Shown in pieces: positions 37,774 to 52,076 of a DNA stretch of 64,000 nucleotides. The position numbers and the translations under genes were made by a program. The notes below the pieces were generated by a model that was given only the letters and a program-made list of their open reading frames with translations, made no database searches and was not told the origin of the DNA. The DNA comes from Torymus aiolomorphi (Eukaryota; Arthropoda; Insecta; Hymenoptera; Torymidae), in contig CM070873.1 of NCBI GenBank assembly GCA_036365515.1, positions 224,331,876-224,395,875 of the forward strand, given 5' to 3'. Each line of letters starts with the position of its first letter. Positions within the stretch are counted from its first letter, which is position 1.

Positions 37774-38128
37774 ATATCGACGGCTGAGCGGAACAAGGTC
37801 GTATCTCACCGCGCGGACGAAAAACGTCATATCTCACCGCGCGGATTAAGAACATCGTATCTCACCGCGCGGATGAAGAACGTCGCATCTCACCGCGCGG
37901 ATGAAGAACATCGCATCTCACCGCGCGAATGAAGACGTCCTATCTCGGCGCTCTTGCGGCCAGTACACGGCCAGTATACGGCGAGATACGACGTTCTTCA
38001 TCCACGCGGTGAGATACGATATTCTTCATCCGCGCGGTGAGATACGATGTTCTTCGTCCGCGCAGTGAGATATGAGGTTCTTCGTCCGTGCGCCGAGATA
38101 CGACCTTGTTCCACTCAGCCGTCGATAT
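37774..38128. mobile_element. 355-bp foldback made of 28-bp tandem units
   Basis: The left arm is about five units of the form TCGTATCTCACCGCGCGG plus ATGAAGAACG. The right arm has the reverse complement, GTTCTTCATCCGCGCGG plus TGAGATACGA, about four times. The centre (about 37940-37985) contains GGCCAGTACACGGCCAGTATACGG. The outer ends are exact inverted repeats: ATATCGACGGCTGAGCGGAA (with one mismatch) and the matching TCAGCCGTCGATAT. The element at 6387-6581 is a single arm of the same family, with its own unit variant. There is no coding sequence and it is not CRISPR (no unique spacers). Confidence 0.8.
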
Positions 38129-41100
38129 AATATAATTATTCAGTTGGGTTGGAATGTCCTTAATTCGTTACGTGACGTTTCACCAATATGTCGTCCTCTT
38201 CAGACATCGGGGAGCATAGCATGGTGGTTGTCAGTTTTAATTTACACATTTTATTCTTCTACTGGAAATGAAAATAAAACGTATGTACGTATGCTGATGC
38301 ACACTGTCGTTAAAAGTCTCGAGTAAACCAATAATTGTACTACATCTACATCTACGTAACTACTAATAAATAAATCAATATGTCCTTTTCTAGAATAGTG
38401 ACATATTTATTAATTTCTTAGAGGCATACCGATTCAAATTAAAAAAAGTTTTTTAAATTAAAAATAACAAAATAAATACTTATATGACAGTTAGGATTAC
38501 CACTTTTTTTGTTATTAAAAATGGCACTTAAAGGAGATGGAACTGCGGTTGCCATCGATTAGCTCGCTTTTGTTTAACGCAATTGATATTGTAAACGTAC
38601 TCTTGTGTGCACTTCACGCTTATTCGTCATATTTATCTTGCTATAATAATCACCAATTCACCACACGCAACAGAGAAGATCTTTAAAAAATTGTCCTTTT
38701 CATGATTCGAAAGGGATGCCCACGGACACTTTTAATAAACAGAAGAACGCATAGGTGAACATAAAACCAATGTTCTTGTGTAAAGCTCGTTAAAATGTGA
38801 AATTAAAAAAAATTAACCTGGGGAAATGAAGAAAAAGTTGAAATTAATAATAAGACTCAAGTTTGCTAAAATAAGTAGCAAAGTCAAGATTTCATGCGAC
38901 ATTCAGTAGTAAAAAATGTAAAAAATAACTTTTCAAATAGTTCTCTTTTTGTACACTGGTATATTCGTGAGTAGATGCTTAAGTATGCATGAGTTCATAA
39001 TGTTCTTTATCAGTTTCATACGTTCCCTTTTCTTTTTCGTTTTTACACGTGTACTCTTTTAATACCATAAAATGTACCAAAAAATCTTGTACATTAAACA
39101 TAAAACTTTCAAAACAGAAAAAGAAACTAGAGGAAATGAGTTTTCATTTACTCTTTCCGGAATTAAAAAATCTGACTCCTTCCAAAGTTAGCTTTCAGCG
39201 ACTGCACATTTTCCTGGAAAGTCTTGCGCTTCCCAGATTTAATCTTCGAAAATTCAAGCGCAATATTTTCCCGGCTGACTTAAGAAGGTGCGTCCCGCGA
39301 AGGATTAAAAATGCAATGCCCCCCCCCTCTCTATATATATAAATCCGCTTGTCATTATAATCTTCCACTCTCGCCGTGTTGAATCGCCAAAGCTCCGAAC
39401 GCGCTCTCGTATATAGATCTCTACCGTTCCAAAATCGGAAAAAACAACAAAGCCCCGCCGCGCAATCGTGAGCGCGTACGCTTATAATTTCGTATAACGC
39501 ACACACAGAACGCGCGGCTTCCGAACAACAACAACAACAACAGCAGCACAGAATCGACGACGCGTATACGCACGCAGTTGCGGCAATACTGTAAATTTTC
39601 GCTCGCCCTGGCTTTGTTAACCGGGTGTGCTGACGCGATGGAATATCGGCTCTGCTCGCTGCAGGGCGTCAAGGCAAATTTGCAGTGGCCCGAGTCACGG
39701 ATCGGAAATACGCAGCCAGCTATCTCCGCCCACTCCGCTGGTGACGAAACTTTACGATGACGACGGCACGGCGGCGGCGGTGGGCGACGATTACGCCCGA
39801 GCGCCCGCGAGTTTTTCATATTTTTCCGAGTTGTACGATTATGGGAACGTGCGATTCCGCTGCGCAGCGGACGATGACTGTGCAGATGCTCTGCTGGCCG
39901 AGCGCGCGTTTTATTGCGCGTGAACACGCGGGATTTATGAACTGTTTGACCGCGGGGAACGACTCGAGTGTCTTCTCGAGGCGGGGGTGTTATGTAGGGG
40001 GACGGGGATGAGCACAGAGATTTGACGCTGTTATTATGCAGTGCGCGACACGGGCGAACTTTCGTGATAGCTCGCGTCGGAAGTTTAGAATAATAGTGCG
40101 AAGGACTTTTCAGTCATTTAACTCGATATCAAATAGTTTCATAGCGAATAACTGTGTTGGAGGTATGCAGAATTCAAGTTCGTTAGTTAATTCCCACTAA
40201 CAATTGTATTAGGCTTGATATCCTTTGTAAATTCTTTTTTTTTTTAATACAAACTTATTGTTTGCATTTGAATTTAATAGAATGTGCTATATCATTTAAT
40301 AAGAATGTATTCAATTTATTCAGGAAATTATTCAGATGGTTTTCATAACACGTAGTATTTACAATGCAGTCGGTATTTCTGTGTGATTTTGCTGAAACTC
40401 TCGGCTTAATTTATCTTTCGTGTAGCTGTATTTGCAAATAAATATCGTATTATTTGGCTACCAATTTCCATTAGTAATGTATACAATGCATATCCATCAA
40501 TTTTAATGCTGTCCAATCAACAAAAGGCAGCATTTCCACGAGTACAGGTAAATCTTTATGATTAATTTATAAACCTACAGATATGGCCGTGTAGAAAATG
40601 ATTGTGTAGAGTTCTTCATTTTGCAATATTTCATTAATATATTTGTGTAGGGAATGTATGTGTAGAAAATATTTGTGTATAATATTTTTGTGTAGAAAAA
40701 TACTGCTGTGTAGTGTTTGAATGTGTAGGGTATAGGCGGTGTCATTTCAAAATATATACCGTAAAATCATTCGATACACTAATTCGCGTTCCATTAATTT
40801 ATTCATAACATTATTTGATATCGTTGACGCAATTTAATAAACTTGCGGATTACCCGCGCGTGTATATACTTGAATGAAATTTGTATTTTATCGACTTATA
40901 CCACACGAAGTGCAATGTGTAATAACGCTACCGTGTTGTAACGAATTTGAATGGCACATAGATACATATAGTTATAGTGTGTACATGGTAACGACTAGAT
41001 TGGTGTTTACGTGTACATAGATAGCGTACCACGAGAGAAATTAGATGCAGTTGTGAAAAATGATTGAACTAGTGCCTGCGCGTACATTTTCGCGTTCTCA

Positions 41101-41786
41101 AAGGTCCAGTTAGAGCTTTGGCAAGGCAAGCAAAACTCCGTGCGAGAGAGTAAACGCGTAGACTACTGTATAGACATCCACAGATCTGTAGGGGGCAAAG
41201 TATCCGAAGCGCTCTACTGGACTCCTGAAAAATAAGGATGTGCATCCTACATGAAACCAGTGCTTACATCGCCCATACATCAGTGAGAGAAAAGACCTTT
41301 GCAGGCACTGGAAACCTTGTACATAATAATGAGATAGGCCTTAGTAATCAAGAGTGTAGATGTGCGTGGGTATGAGTGTGGATGTGTATGGATGTGTGGA
41401 TGTATGTATGTGCGTGCGTGCGTGATGATAATAATGTGTAGTTCTTTTACTCATTCAATTACTTTTGTTCATTTTATGAAAATTAGATGTCCTACATTTT
41501 TTCAATGTTGTATGGGATAGTTTATTTTATTTTATTTATAACAATTCTATTTCAAATTGTTTACGAGAATATATAAGAAATAAATTTATGACTAAAAAAT
41601 TAAAAAACAGTATTTTGTTTAATTAGTAGTCAGGTAATTATAAAGTTTAATTTAAAAAATTTAAATTACTTTTAATAGTATATTTACGCAACTAGGGAGG
41701 TAAAGAGTTGGCCAGTTCAGAGGACATGTAAATTGCCATCCGAGCCGAAGGCGAGTACGCCAAAGGCGAGTAACAAGGCATCCTTG
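38129..41786. other. Non-coding; TGTGTAG-rich stretch near 40,600
   Basis: Positions 39200-40040 are CpG-rich with AACAACAACAACAACAGCAGC near 39524. Positions 40586-40740 hold seven or more TGTGTAG(A/G) motifs in AT-rich sequence, the reverse of those at 14300-14650. Positions 41340-41430 are TG/ATG-rich. No gene is recognised. Confidence 0.4.
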
Positions 41787-41971
<185 letters not shown>

Positions 41972-42475
41972 GAGAGGACTACGTGTAACTAGTAAAAATT
42001 TTACTGACAGAAGAAGCAGAAAGTATGGATTTTTTGTGTTAAATCTGTAATATTTGTAATATTGATTAGTGAAAAGGGGCGTTTCCTCAGTGATAAACGT
42101 TTATTTGTACTGCGGTCTTTGATTAAAAAAGATCTCAAACGAAACATCACTGTATGCATATTTTACAATGTGTATGAGTCATTAAAATCTATTAAAAAGC
42201 CGTTGATTTTAAAGCTGCAGATCGGATAGTAAGATGCTGAACCAGTTAATTAAATTCACGTACACTTACTATTCTGGTTCGGCAAGCCGCTAAAACACAA
42301 TTTGCTTCGTAAACCAAACATTTTATCGCGTAAGAAAATATTTAATAGCATGACACTCTACGTACAAGTCTCTACAGTGCACGCTTCCTAATACATTGTT
42401 TAACACTAGCAGAGTGCTCGAGAACACAACTACCAGCGCCGAAATCGCAACTCCGCAACGACTAACAAATTCTCC

Positions 42476-42483
<8 letters not shown>

Positions 42484-42534
<51 letters not shown>
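42484..42534 (+). repeat. (CT)n tract, first half of an inverted pair
   Basis: A 51-bp CT tract sits 72 bp upstream of a GA tract at 42606, so the two are complementary and could pair in a single strand. Confidence 0.95.
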
Positions 42535-42535
<1 letters not shown>

Positions 42536-42605
42536 ACCTCGTATACAACGCTGCGAGAATAGAAGGGGCTCCTACGCGCCACTCGAGAAACGAGCGGGGG
42601 CGAAA

Positions 42606-42657
42606 AGAGAGAGAGAGAGAGAGAGAGTGAGAGAGAGAGAGAGAGACAGAGAGGAGA
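42606..42657 (+). repeat. (GA)n tract, second half of an inverted pair
   Basis: GA repeats broken by GTGA and GACA. Complementary to the CT tract at 42484. Confidence 0.93.
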
Positions 42658-44683
42658 GCAAAGGAAGTGCCGACGGTGTACACGCGCTCGCGCGTACTTG
42701 AGGAGCGTGCGGCGGCGGCGGCAGCCGGTTGGATTCGTGTCTAAGATGGATGGAAACACACGCGAGAGGGAAAAGAACACGAGCCCGGTTAATTAACGGA
42801 TGTTTCGTAGAGAGAAATATCGCGTGGCGCACGCTGCTGATAAGACGAGTTTGATTGCGGAGTTTTTCGATGGTATATGCAACGAATTTTCTGGCTTTCG
42901 GTGAATATATAGAGGAAAAATCGAAGAATTGGTTTTAATCCGACGTCATAGTGGGCAATTATTGGACCGAGTTATTCAAATATATATCTTTGGCTGGTTT
43001 AATTTTTCATTGATAAAATGAGAATTATCGGGCGTCGAAATTCCTCTCGTGCAAGTTTTATCATGATACATTGAATTATTAATTTAGTTAAAAAATAAAA
43101 TAGGCTTACTTAGAGCTAATACCTAAAGGCTACATTTTCCAACGCTATATATACATTTATCTCGTTTTGATGTCTCTGTGTAAGGATTAATTATTATATT
43201 CTAAAAGTATAAGCCGCTTATGTTCCGACACGTTGCAAATATAGCAGGCAGTTTCATTTCTAAAAGTTCTTTCATTCATTTTTAAACGAAATAAAAATTT
43301 CTTTAATTATGGAGTTTTAAAATATATACTCGTAATACCCTTCGATAAAAAAAGTATTTTATTTTTTGATTTTTATGATATATACCATGTACAAAACATT
43401 TATCGAATCCATTCGGATCGCATCTGTATATAGACACATTTCGACAGGCTGCGCAACATTACTGTAATTCAACATCAATGGCATCTATCATGTAACCACG
43501 ACTACCACTTATCCTCGACGGCAAACAATATAATTACAATATCCATTACAAGGCGCTAATTCGAGCGTCCACCTGGCGCCTCTAACGACGACGCGCTAAT
43601 AATTGCGGAAATTGGATATCCAAAACGCGCGCGTGCGCGAGTGAGAGAGAGGGAGCGTGCTATCTCGCTCTTGGGTCCTAAATCGCGGCTCGAGTCGCGA
43701 CGTAGCGTAAACTCGGGAGAAGTTCCGGCGCGCGACAAACTTGTAATTGCCGCGGTAGAGCGACGTGCGCTCACATAGCCATCGCGACCGCGACATTAGG
43801 GATGATAACGGGGAGGAGAGGTTAAGTCGACGTCGTCGCTGCGTCGAGGAGAGCAGCTCAAGTGGAGCGCGGAGGAGTGAAAGCTGGCCGACGCGCCGCT
43901 GAGGTTACAATCCGGGGCTGTTTGAGGTAGATGTCGTCGCTATATGTGTAGCGTTTGGGGTTGCTTGCGTTCGGAGTCGCGAAAAAGTCGTGAAATAGCA
44001 GAAGAGTGTAATACTTCGTTATAATATTTTTATAAAAATTTGTGCATTTTTCTTATAAAAGTAGGGGTAATTCAGCGTTTAAAAATGTATAATCACTATT
44101 CATTATATAACAATTGATAAGCTTTTTACACGACATCATAAAACGTTTTATCGTCTTAAACTAAACTCCACCACGACTGCACAAGACTTTATTACGCGAT
44201 AAAGTTGAAGTTAATTAACCTCAAAAAAGGTTATTAAAATATAGAGCACAGCAATAACATCCCTTTCCTTCTTTAACAACCCGAGCCCTGTACAGATCTG
44301 CAATTATAAAAAAGCCAGTAAAAGTCACATTCGCGATTTTACGAAGCTACAACCCCGATGCGCAGCATCCGACTCGGCAGTCGCGTGTCTCGAAAACTAC
44401 GAAATACCGGAGGTCTTAGCGTACATGAGGGTCACGCAACGGCTGGGAGGGAAAAACCCAACTAAAGCCAGCGCAGCGGTGAATCTAACGCGACGACATT
44501 TCGTGAGAGAGCGCCGTGCGCGGCCGAGACACGGACGTTTAGCGAAGAAAACACGCGCGCGCGCGCGGGAGAGCGAAGTCGCGGTGCAGCGGCGCATGAA
44601 ATAGAACGCGAGACGGGCGGGTTCAGGGCAAGGAAAGGAAGAGCCCGACCCTTGAAGTGGAATCCTTATTTAAGGGAGAAAGG

Positions 44684-44684
<1 letters not shown>

Positions 44685-44727
<43 letters not shown>

Positions 44728-44735
44728 GGAGAGAG
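44685..44735 (+). repeat. (GA)n tract, short
   Basis: GGGAGAGAGAG followed by about 20 GA repeats and GGAGAGAGAGGGAGAG. Confidence 0.93.
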
Positions 44736-46414
44736 TGGCCGAAGTACCAGTAAAAGCCGTTCTTATTGTTGTATACGAGGTTTGCTGGAATTTAGTTTAT
44801 TGAATGTAGATAAAGGGAATAAAGTTTTTTTTTATTTTTTTTCAATGCTCTCTTGTTATCTCGTCAAAGCGTCAATTTATAGTCATACAAGATTTAGCTA
44901 TATAATAGATACAAATAGATTAACGAAAATATAATTGGAATTGCGCGTATATAATTATGTTTAATCTCATTACAAAGCAGAATAATTGCGACGAATAAAT
45001 TAATATCACTCACTGTGATGAATGATTATATAATAATTATAACGGAAATCTGAATGTATACATTTATTAAATTCAAGCAAAATATTTATTTCCCGTTAAA
45101 ATCGTTTTGCATGTTGCCAGATGCAGCATTGCCTTATATTTCGTCTTATAGCATAACAGTCCTTGTTCTAAAACTGTTCGTATAACTATTGAATATTTTC
45201 CATATTCGTGCATATTTACACGTTTACCAATTATTTCAGTAGCTGTTTAGCGCTGCTTTTCCACGTAATTTTCCCACGAAGGGAAAAAAGAAAAAAAATT
45301 CAGAACGGAAAACCAAATAACCGCAGCACCTCTGAAGTGAGAACTACACGCGGAATTATTGCATTTCTCGGCCTCGGCATTGGCCCGACGGCTATACACT
45401 TTGTTTAATCCTATTCCGTTCACTTCGCAAATTCGTAGCGAATTCCTCGGGGATAAAAATTTGACTTTGCCGCCCGTTCCCGCGTGATTCCTTCTCGCCT
45501 CGGTATTACGACCCGCGGCAGCAAAAACGGGTTTTCACCTTTTTTGCGCAAAAGGAAATAGTCGAAAAAGCCTACACGAATTTCTCGCTAGTGACAGGCA
45601 TGTGAGGTATTAAAAAAGTCGAATACGCCTGGGCACGAGCACCGGTAAGTAGCAGTTTTGGACACCGCCGTAGAAGAAACTTTTAATTGAATTATATCTA
45701 CTGATTATTACTGAAATTACTATTTGTCTATTTTCTCGGCCTTTTTACACATTTTTTCGCGGAAGAGGCATTTGTGTTAAAAACATTGCGCGAAAAGTGG
45801 CACAATATTTAAACTCGTAGAAAATTTTCAAGTGTATGTACTCACAGTTTTATCAAAATTAATTACGATTGTAAATAATCCTTACCTAAAACAAAAAGAT
45901 AAATAAAAATTAAACTTTATAATGATTTGCAATTAAAACAATATACCTTAAAGTGATCTTAAAATAAAATTTTAAAAATTTCCGAACTTAGATCAATATA
46001 GTAAATAAAGTTAATTCACGATTTTATTTTTTTAAGGAAGTATAGAAAGGAATTATTCTATTAATAATTGACAGTTTCATTAAGCCGAATGAAATGGACT
46101 ACCGTTGTGCTTTTATTAACTGTTCCAAGTATATCTTTGCATTAAAGTATCGACAGTATATTCAATTAAACCTATATATATTTTCTGAATAAGTATTGAA
46201 TTTCAGTTAGCATTTAAACTTTACCTGTTAAGTCTTCCATTAATAATAAGGAAAAATAAGGTTATTTTAAATAAAATTAAATTAATTATAGAGATATTAA
46301 TAATTTACAGTTTAAATGCTATTAAAAACTGTGAATAAGAAATATTGATTTCTGTACATTTAGAGTAACAATATAAGCTATTATAGAGAAAAACAAAAAT
46401 ATGCAAGTTGATAC

Positions 46415-46657
46415 TACACTGAACCGAAAATATACTTACTATTACAATAACTTGCGGTGTAACTTAATTGTTATAATTATACATTTTATAGTAACAATAA
46501 CTGTATTATAGTTATATATTTATGATTATATAAATTCAAAATACTGTAATATAAAATATACTTTAATGAAATACTTGTAAACTGCACTGATCTATTGGTT
46601 CAATAAAACCATATAGTGTAGTAAAGCAATTAAGCATGTTTTTTTTCACTGCGTGTA
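46415..46657. mobile_element. Possible 243-bp MITE with TACAC...GTGTA ends
   Basis: TACACTGAACCGAAAA on the left and TTTTTTTTCACTGCGTGTA on the right are only loosely inverted. The interior is very AT-rich with TTATAATTATA-type palindromes. It is listed because both ends follow the pattern of the clearer elements. Confidence 0.3.
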
Positions 46658-48010
46658 GTGTATATATTATGGAATAGTTCGATTCTTTATCTTATTAGTT
46701 TAAATCAATGTGTAGATTTAGTTTTGATATGATATTATGAAGCAGTTTTTCATAAAATCGGTATAAAAATATGAAAGTTGAAAAATAATCAGGTTATTAA
46801 GTATGAAAGTTATTAAAATCATTAATTAAAATTTATTATTTATTTGCTAAGTAGATGTAAGTATAGTTTAGGTCGCGTCCAGCCAGTCATTGATTTTTAT
46901 TTCACTCTTTTACAACTGTCTACTCTTACAAGCCCTTGGCATATCTTTTTAAGTCAAAAAACTGAAAACTATGCGAACCAACATCTCTCCTCAAAATGCA
47001 GCCAACCCCATGAGACCGCACAACCGCGTCATCTCGGTAACATCTTGGCGACAGCGCACGCACCGTCCGCGAAATCCGAGCCGACGCGCGTAGCTGTATG
47101 CATGGAGGGGACGAGTTGAGTGGGATGGGAGGTAAGGGTGCAATCGAGACACAGAAGCGCAAAACGTGCCTACATCTACCCCTCCCGGCTATACACCGGC
47201 TACCCTTTCACGCGCGTAATAAGGCGTGCGTGCGTGACCGTGGAGAGCACGCGCGTGCGTCTGAATTTTTTTTTTACCTTTTTTTTCGTAGCGTGAAGGG
47301 TGAAGCTGAGAATCGTCGAGGATGTTTCTTTACTTCAAAAATGTAGATTTTTAATTATTCTTTGGCAATTTTAATGTCTAGGATTTAAAGTTGAGAGAAA
47401 TTTTACACATTGACATAATTCGAAAGTAATTTTACTTCATGAAAAAAGATTGTGAAAGCTCATCTACTTTCTTATTGGTTAAAGATGAAGACTTTTCCAG
47501 AAACTTTGTAATATTCAACGGCGAAGTTCTCATCAAGCAAATTTTAATGATATTGCCAGTAATAAATGTTCTCAAAGGAGCGCGAAAGTGGATCCTTTCT
47601 GTAATGTGTAAGATATTAAAGTATAAAGTACCCGGGGGACATAATCTTTGCCAGTGCATAATAAGGAATATGCTTTACTTTTTAATCCAAGCCTTTTCAT
47701 TACTTTCATCAGAATAATTCATTTTATTATTAAAAATATGTTTAATCAAATAACTTGCTTATTTATACAATGTTAAATTGAAAAATTTCAATTACTGCAA
47801 AAGTGCAGTTGTCTTTATAAACATTTGTTTGCGATTGCGATTGTGTTGACATAACGATGTATATAGGTTCGGCTGAAAAATTCTGCTCTGACAATTCCAA
47901 ACTTTGTGCTACTACTGTAGTATATCAAAATTGCGAAAAACTTGTTTATTTCATGAATTCTACTTCATTCAGTGCTGTGCTATCGAAATAGTATGTATTC
48001 TACTCTTCAC
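46658..48010. other. Non-coding; no gene recognised
   Basis: AT-rich with a CpG patch at 46980-47240. A frame at 47439-47717 (92 residues) has mixed composition but no domain and an equally long antisense frame. Confidence 0.35.
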
Positions 48011-48733
48011 TACCCTGTTGAAAAACATCACATGACAATCACTTGATCATCATCCCCGAAATCACGCCAAAAAGTCAAATGATTTTCATATGATTTTTAT
48101 ATGATTTTTATATGATTTTTCATGTGATTGCCATATGATTCTCACGTGACTCTCATGTTCCCAATTTGTCAAATATTTATTCAAATAATTTTGTAAAATT
48201 AGTCAATACAAGATAAGGGAAATAAAATCAGTGGAAATGATTTATATAAATCTCTACTGTAGATTCAACAGATAGAAAGGGAACTTCAGAGGATGAACGT
48301 GACGACGCCCCTACTGAAAAAGCTCAGCTGATTATTAGCTGATTATTAGTTGATAATCAGGTGAAAATCAGGCGAAAACGTCACCTGATTTTCAGGTGGT
48401 TATCAGCTGATTTTTACCTGATAATAATGTTAATATTTTCGTTTATTATTAATTATTATTATCATTTATTATTGTTAATCTTAAAGTTTTTATATTTAAT
48501 TTTTCATTTCTAAATTATGACAACTAATGGAAAACTTCTTTGCCACCATTTACATTATATCAACATACATTAGTTAATCGTAAATTCAAGTAAATGAATA
48601 ATAATAATAATTAATAATAATTATTTGAATAAATATTTAACAAACTGTGAACATAAGAGTCACATGAAAATCATATGACAATCATATGGGATGATGATCA
48701 AGTGATTCTCATATGATTTTTTTTAACAGGGTA
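48011..48733. mobile_element. 723-bp inverted-repeat element, TA-flanked CCCTGTT ends
   Basis: TACCCTGTTGAAAAACATCA opens and TTTTTTTTAACAGGGTA closes. The inverted match continues inward as CAATCACTTGATCATCAT against ATGATGATCAAGTGATTCTC. TA at each end fits a Tc1/mariner-type duplication. Inside are short direct repeats of CATATGATTTTTA (48086-48120) and a central palindrome around 48330-48425 (GCTGATTATTAGTTGATAATCAGG... CCTGATTTTCAGGTGG). No transposase frame. Confidence 0.75.
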
Positions 48734-51062
48734 TACTTTCATCGCAACCATCCCTTCTTACTCGAGCAAGGCACCAGTAAAATAACGTAAAACCAGCTAC
48801 CCAAACTGCCACCGCCACAATACACCATCCCCATAAAGTCAAACACTCCCCAACTATCCTCCTCACCGTTCCGCAAAAAACCTTCGCGCATTCCCCGCAC
48901 CCAGCTCCAAAAGAAAAGCGTAACGAGTATCCGTTACTTTTCTTCTTCCTCAAAACTCGGCGCAAAACTCCCTCCGCATCGGCACACCTTTGTCAAGTAG
49001 GCGATATCTCGCCTCGAACTCGCAACACCCACACCGGAGAGTACATATATATATACACACACAGAGTACTTGGCGATCAGTATACATATAGAACTGCATA
49101 CATCTATAGTGCATTGTGCGCTCCCGCGGATGCCGTGCTATTAGCCTTAAAAGCGCCGCGCAGCAAGAGGCGTCGTTTCGGGGGATGCTCCGCTGCCGCC
49201 GCCCTTCCGATCTCTCTCCTCGCGAGAGCGCTGTACTATATAGAGAGATCCGACGGGTGTAATAGCCCGGTAATAATGCGCCCAACCTCTAAGCCGGCCG
49301 AGTGTGTACCGCGAGTGAGAGTATATATAGCGAGGGTGGGACGAGGTCTCGTAATATCCCGCATTAGCGGCTTTTCTATTCCTTGCGGTTCGCCTGCGCG
49401 TGCCGCGGCGGCTCGCTTACTCCGTGGCGCCGGCGGCGGCGGCGCTCTTTATACCGACACGTTCCTACGCTGCTGATGGCGTTGTTGTGTAGTGATGGTG
49501 TGAAAGTAGGTATAGGTTTTCACTAGCTGAGAGGTTGCTTTTGATTATTTATTGGTGAATTTTTCATTGATTCCGTTATTAATTTTGTTATTTATAGGTG
49601 TTATAAAGTGTTTAAAGCGATGTTTCCGATGCACAAATCTTCTTAGAAACTATTGTGTTCGATTATTGGTTGAATAATCGCGTGGGAGATTACGTTGCGT
49701 AAATGATTAGATTCTAAACAATAGCATATTACCCAAGCAAACTAATCGGCTTAATAACTTGCATATAAATTGATGAAATCCACCTTGAATAAGCGCCATT
49801 AGCATAATATGCATAAATTTTACATATTTAGTTAATTATTGCCTTCGTTAAAAAAAGGAACTGACGTTTTGCATAATTTACTATATTACTATATTAATTT
49901 TTCAAAGTGTTGAAAAGAAACTCGTGTCGCGTGTACTTATTGGTTTTAAATTTTAACATTGTACAGTGGGTAAGAATGCCAACTCGCACACATACGGTAT
50001 TAATCAAGCACCATTAAAGTAAAATATTATAGCCAAGTCTGTTAACGCGCGGAATCATAAATCACGCCACCCCCTTCTCCTGATTAAAATTAATGCTCTT
50101 GAGAATTGATACGCCCCTTTTGCCGGGTAATTACAGCAATCATTGCACGCGCGAAAGCGCCTCGCGCGCTCGTGATAAACGCACTCGGATTTTCATCCCT
50201 CGAAGATACTTCGCAACCATGTATTAATCAGCTTTTCTCTCCCCTTCACATACACACATACAGACACGCAACCAACAACAACAACTACAACAGGCACCGC
50301 AAAATAACACCCATAATTAACGCGGCACGCGCGTGAGCTGTAAGTTGGCATAACCGCGATAACTCCCCCTTTTAATTTTCCGTATCACGCCTGCGCGTAG
50401 TTAGATTTTTACGAGGGCATTATTCGTGTCGTTACAGCGATTCATTCGTCATGCGCGAGTACGTGTGTATTTTTCTGTATATATACATACACATATGATA
50501 TACACGCACGTGCAAAAAGTCGCGAATAGAGCTCGATCGCTTTGAAAGCCATTCGAACGTAGTGAAATTCAGCGCTCATTGGCGCTGGCTCGCGGCCACG
50601 TGAAAATTAATTTCCCCGTTTTTTGCGTCTTCAGCTCGCCCTCGCGACGGAGAGAAAGATGGATTCCCAGCAAGCCCGACGCGATAAATTAATGGCGCCG
50701 AAGGTAGTAGTAGTATAGAGCAATAAGCGGGAAAGGGGGAAGACAGATGATGGCGGAGATTCTCCGTTGTACAGGATCGCGCGTTAATTTTTCATCGAGG
50801 ATTCTTCATCGGTCGAGACGAGCCGCACAGAAGTGCCGTCCATTGAAAAATGTTCTCTACTCTGACGTTCGGGCAATACACTTTCGCTTTTTCGTGATGG
50901 CAGTATAGTAATGGTTCTTTTCAAATTCGAGTAGTCAGAGAAGGCAATAAGGAAAAAGCAGATTTATCGGAAGGTGTTTTTGGTCAAAATAATGTCAATG
51001 GATATATAATTCTTGTAAAATTGCCGACATTTAATAGTATACCTACAAACTATCGTTCATCA
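48734..51062. other. Non-coding; CpG-rich 48,950-49,480 and 50,100-50,720
   Basis: GC- and CpG-rich DNA with TATATATA at 49046-49056. Frames at 48950-49476 overlap in both strands. It could be promoter-proximal for an unseen gene, but there is no direct evidence. Confidence 0.35.
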
Positions 51063-51571
51063 TACACTGAGAGAAGGATTTATTTATAGTTAATATGTAC
51101 CCCGGTAGAAAATTAACCATATTTTATAGCTAATGTGTTAATTAAATCGAAGGATTTTTAGCAAAAATCATAATGCAAAAATAATATAATTCATCTAAAA
51201 GTTCTACTATTACTTAAAATACACAATTTATGAAGTGTAGATGCCATAATTTATTTCGGATTGGTATTATAGATATATTATGAAATACAAGCAATGTTCG
51301 TTTTTAACCATAAAATTAACTGAAAAATACCTAGCTACTGGTTAACATTTTTACCAGGGATATATTAACTGTTAATATTAAAACAGGTGATTTTGGCGAA
51401 ATAAGGAAATATTTGACGGAAATATCCAAATTCTTACTATAAACATGAGCATATTAATAGTTAATATGCGCATATTAACAGTTAATATGCGATATTTATT
51501 GTTAATATATATCTCTACACATTTTTAATATATTTTCTTATTAAATATTCATAAACCCTTCTCTCAGTGTA
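51063..51571. mobile_element. 509-bp MITE with TACACTGAGAGAAGG ends
   Basis: TACACTGAGAGAAGG and CCTTCTCTCAGTGTA are exact inverted termini, extended by ATTTAT/ATAAAC. The interior is rich in TTAATATG/CATATTAA palindromes (for example near 51450-51500) and paired AGTTAATATG and GTTAACAT motifs. No coding frame. Confidence 0.75.
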
Positions 51572-52015
51572 TTTTAAAATAATTTTTTAATCGACATCTT
51601 AAATTCTTTAATTATTACCGATATTACATCAGTTTTTAACAGCTTGCATACAAGTCGAGCGGAGCATACATTGATTCTCCTTACAATTGACATACATACA
51701 TGTGCCAAACACCCGTCGTTCCCCGTCGCAATGACTAATTCAACCGGACGATTTAAAGCGCGCTATCACCGCCTTGCTTCAAAAGGCTTTATTGCCCTGG
51801 AAAGCGAACATTTTCCAATCGAACGATCCACGTCCGATCGTATCAATAGCGCCCCTCGACAAACGGCCCATAAAAAAGAAGAGAGGAAATCTTTCTTATC
51901 TACGAAACTGCTGCAGAAGCAGGCTCCATCGCTGCTGCAAGCTGTAAAGAGACCACGCGCGAGAGAGAGGAGAGCTTGGAAAAGCGGGTGCGCATGCTTT
52001 TCAATCGGCCACGCG

Positions 52016-52020
<5 letters not shown>

Positions 52021-52072
<52 letters not shown>
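52021..52072 (+). repeat. (CT)n microsatellite
   Basis: 52 bp of perfect CT repeats. Confidence 0.97.

Positions 52073-52076
<4 letters not shown>

Noticed and set aside
37774..38128. Possible CRISPR array from regularly spaced 28-bp repeats
   Set aside because: Units are contiguous with no unique spacers, arms are inverted, and the genome is a spliced eukaryote.
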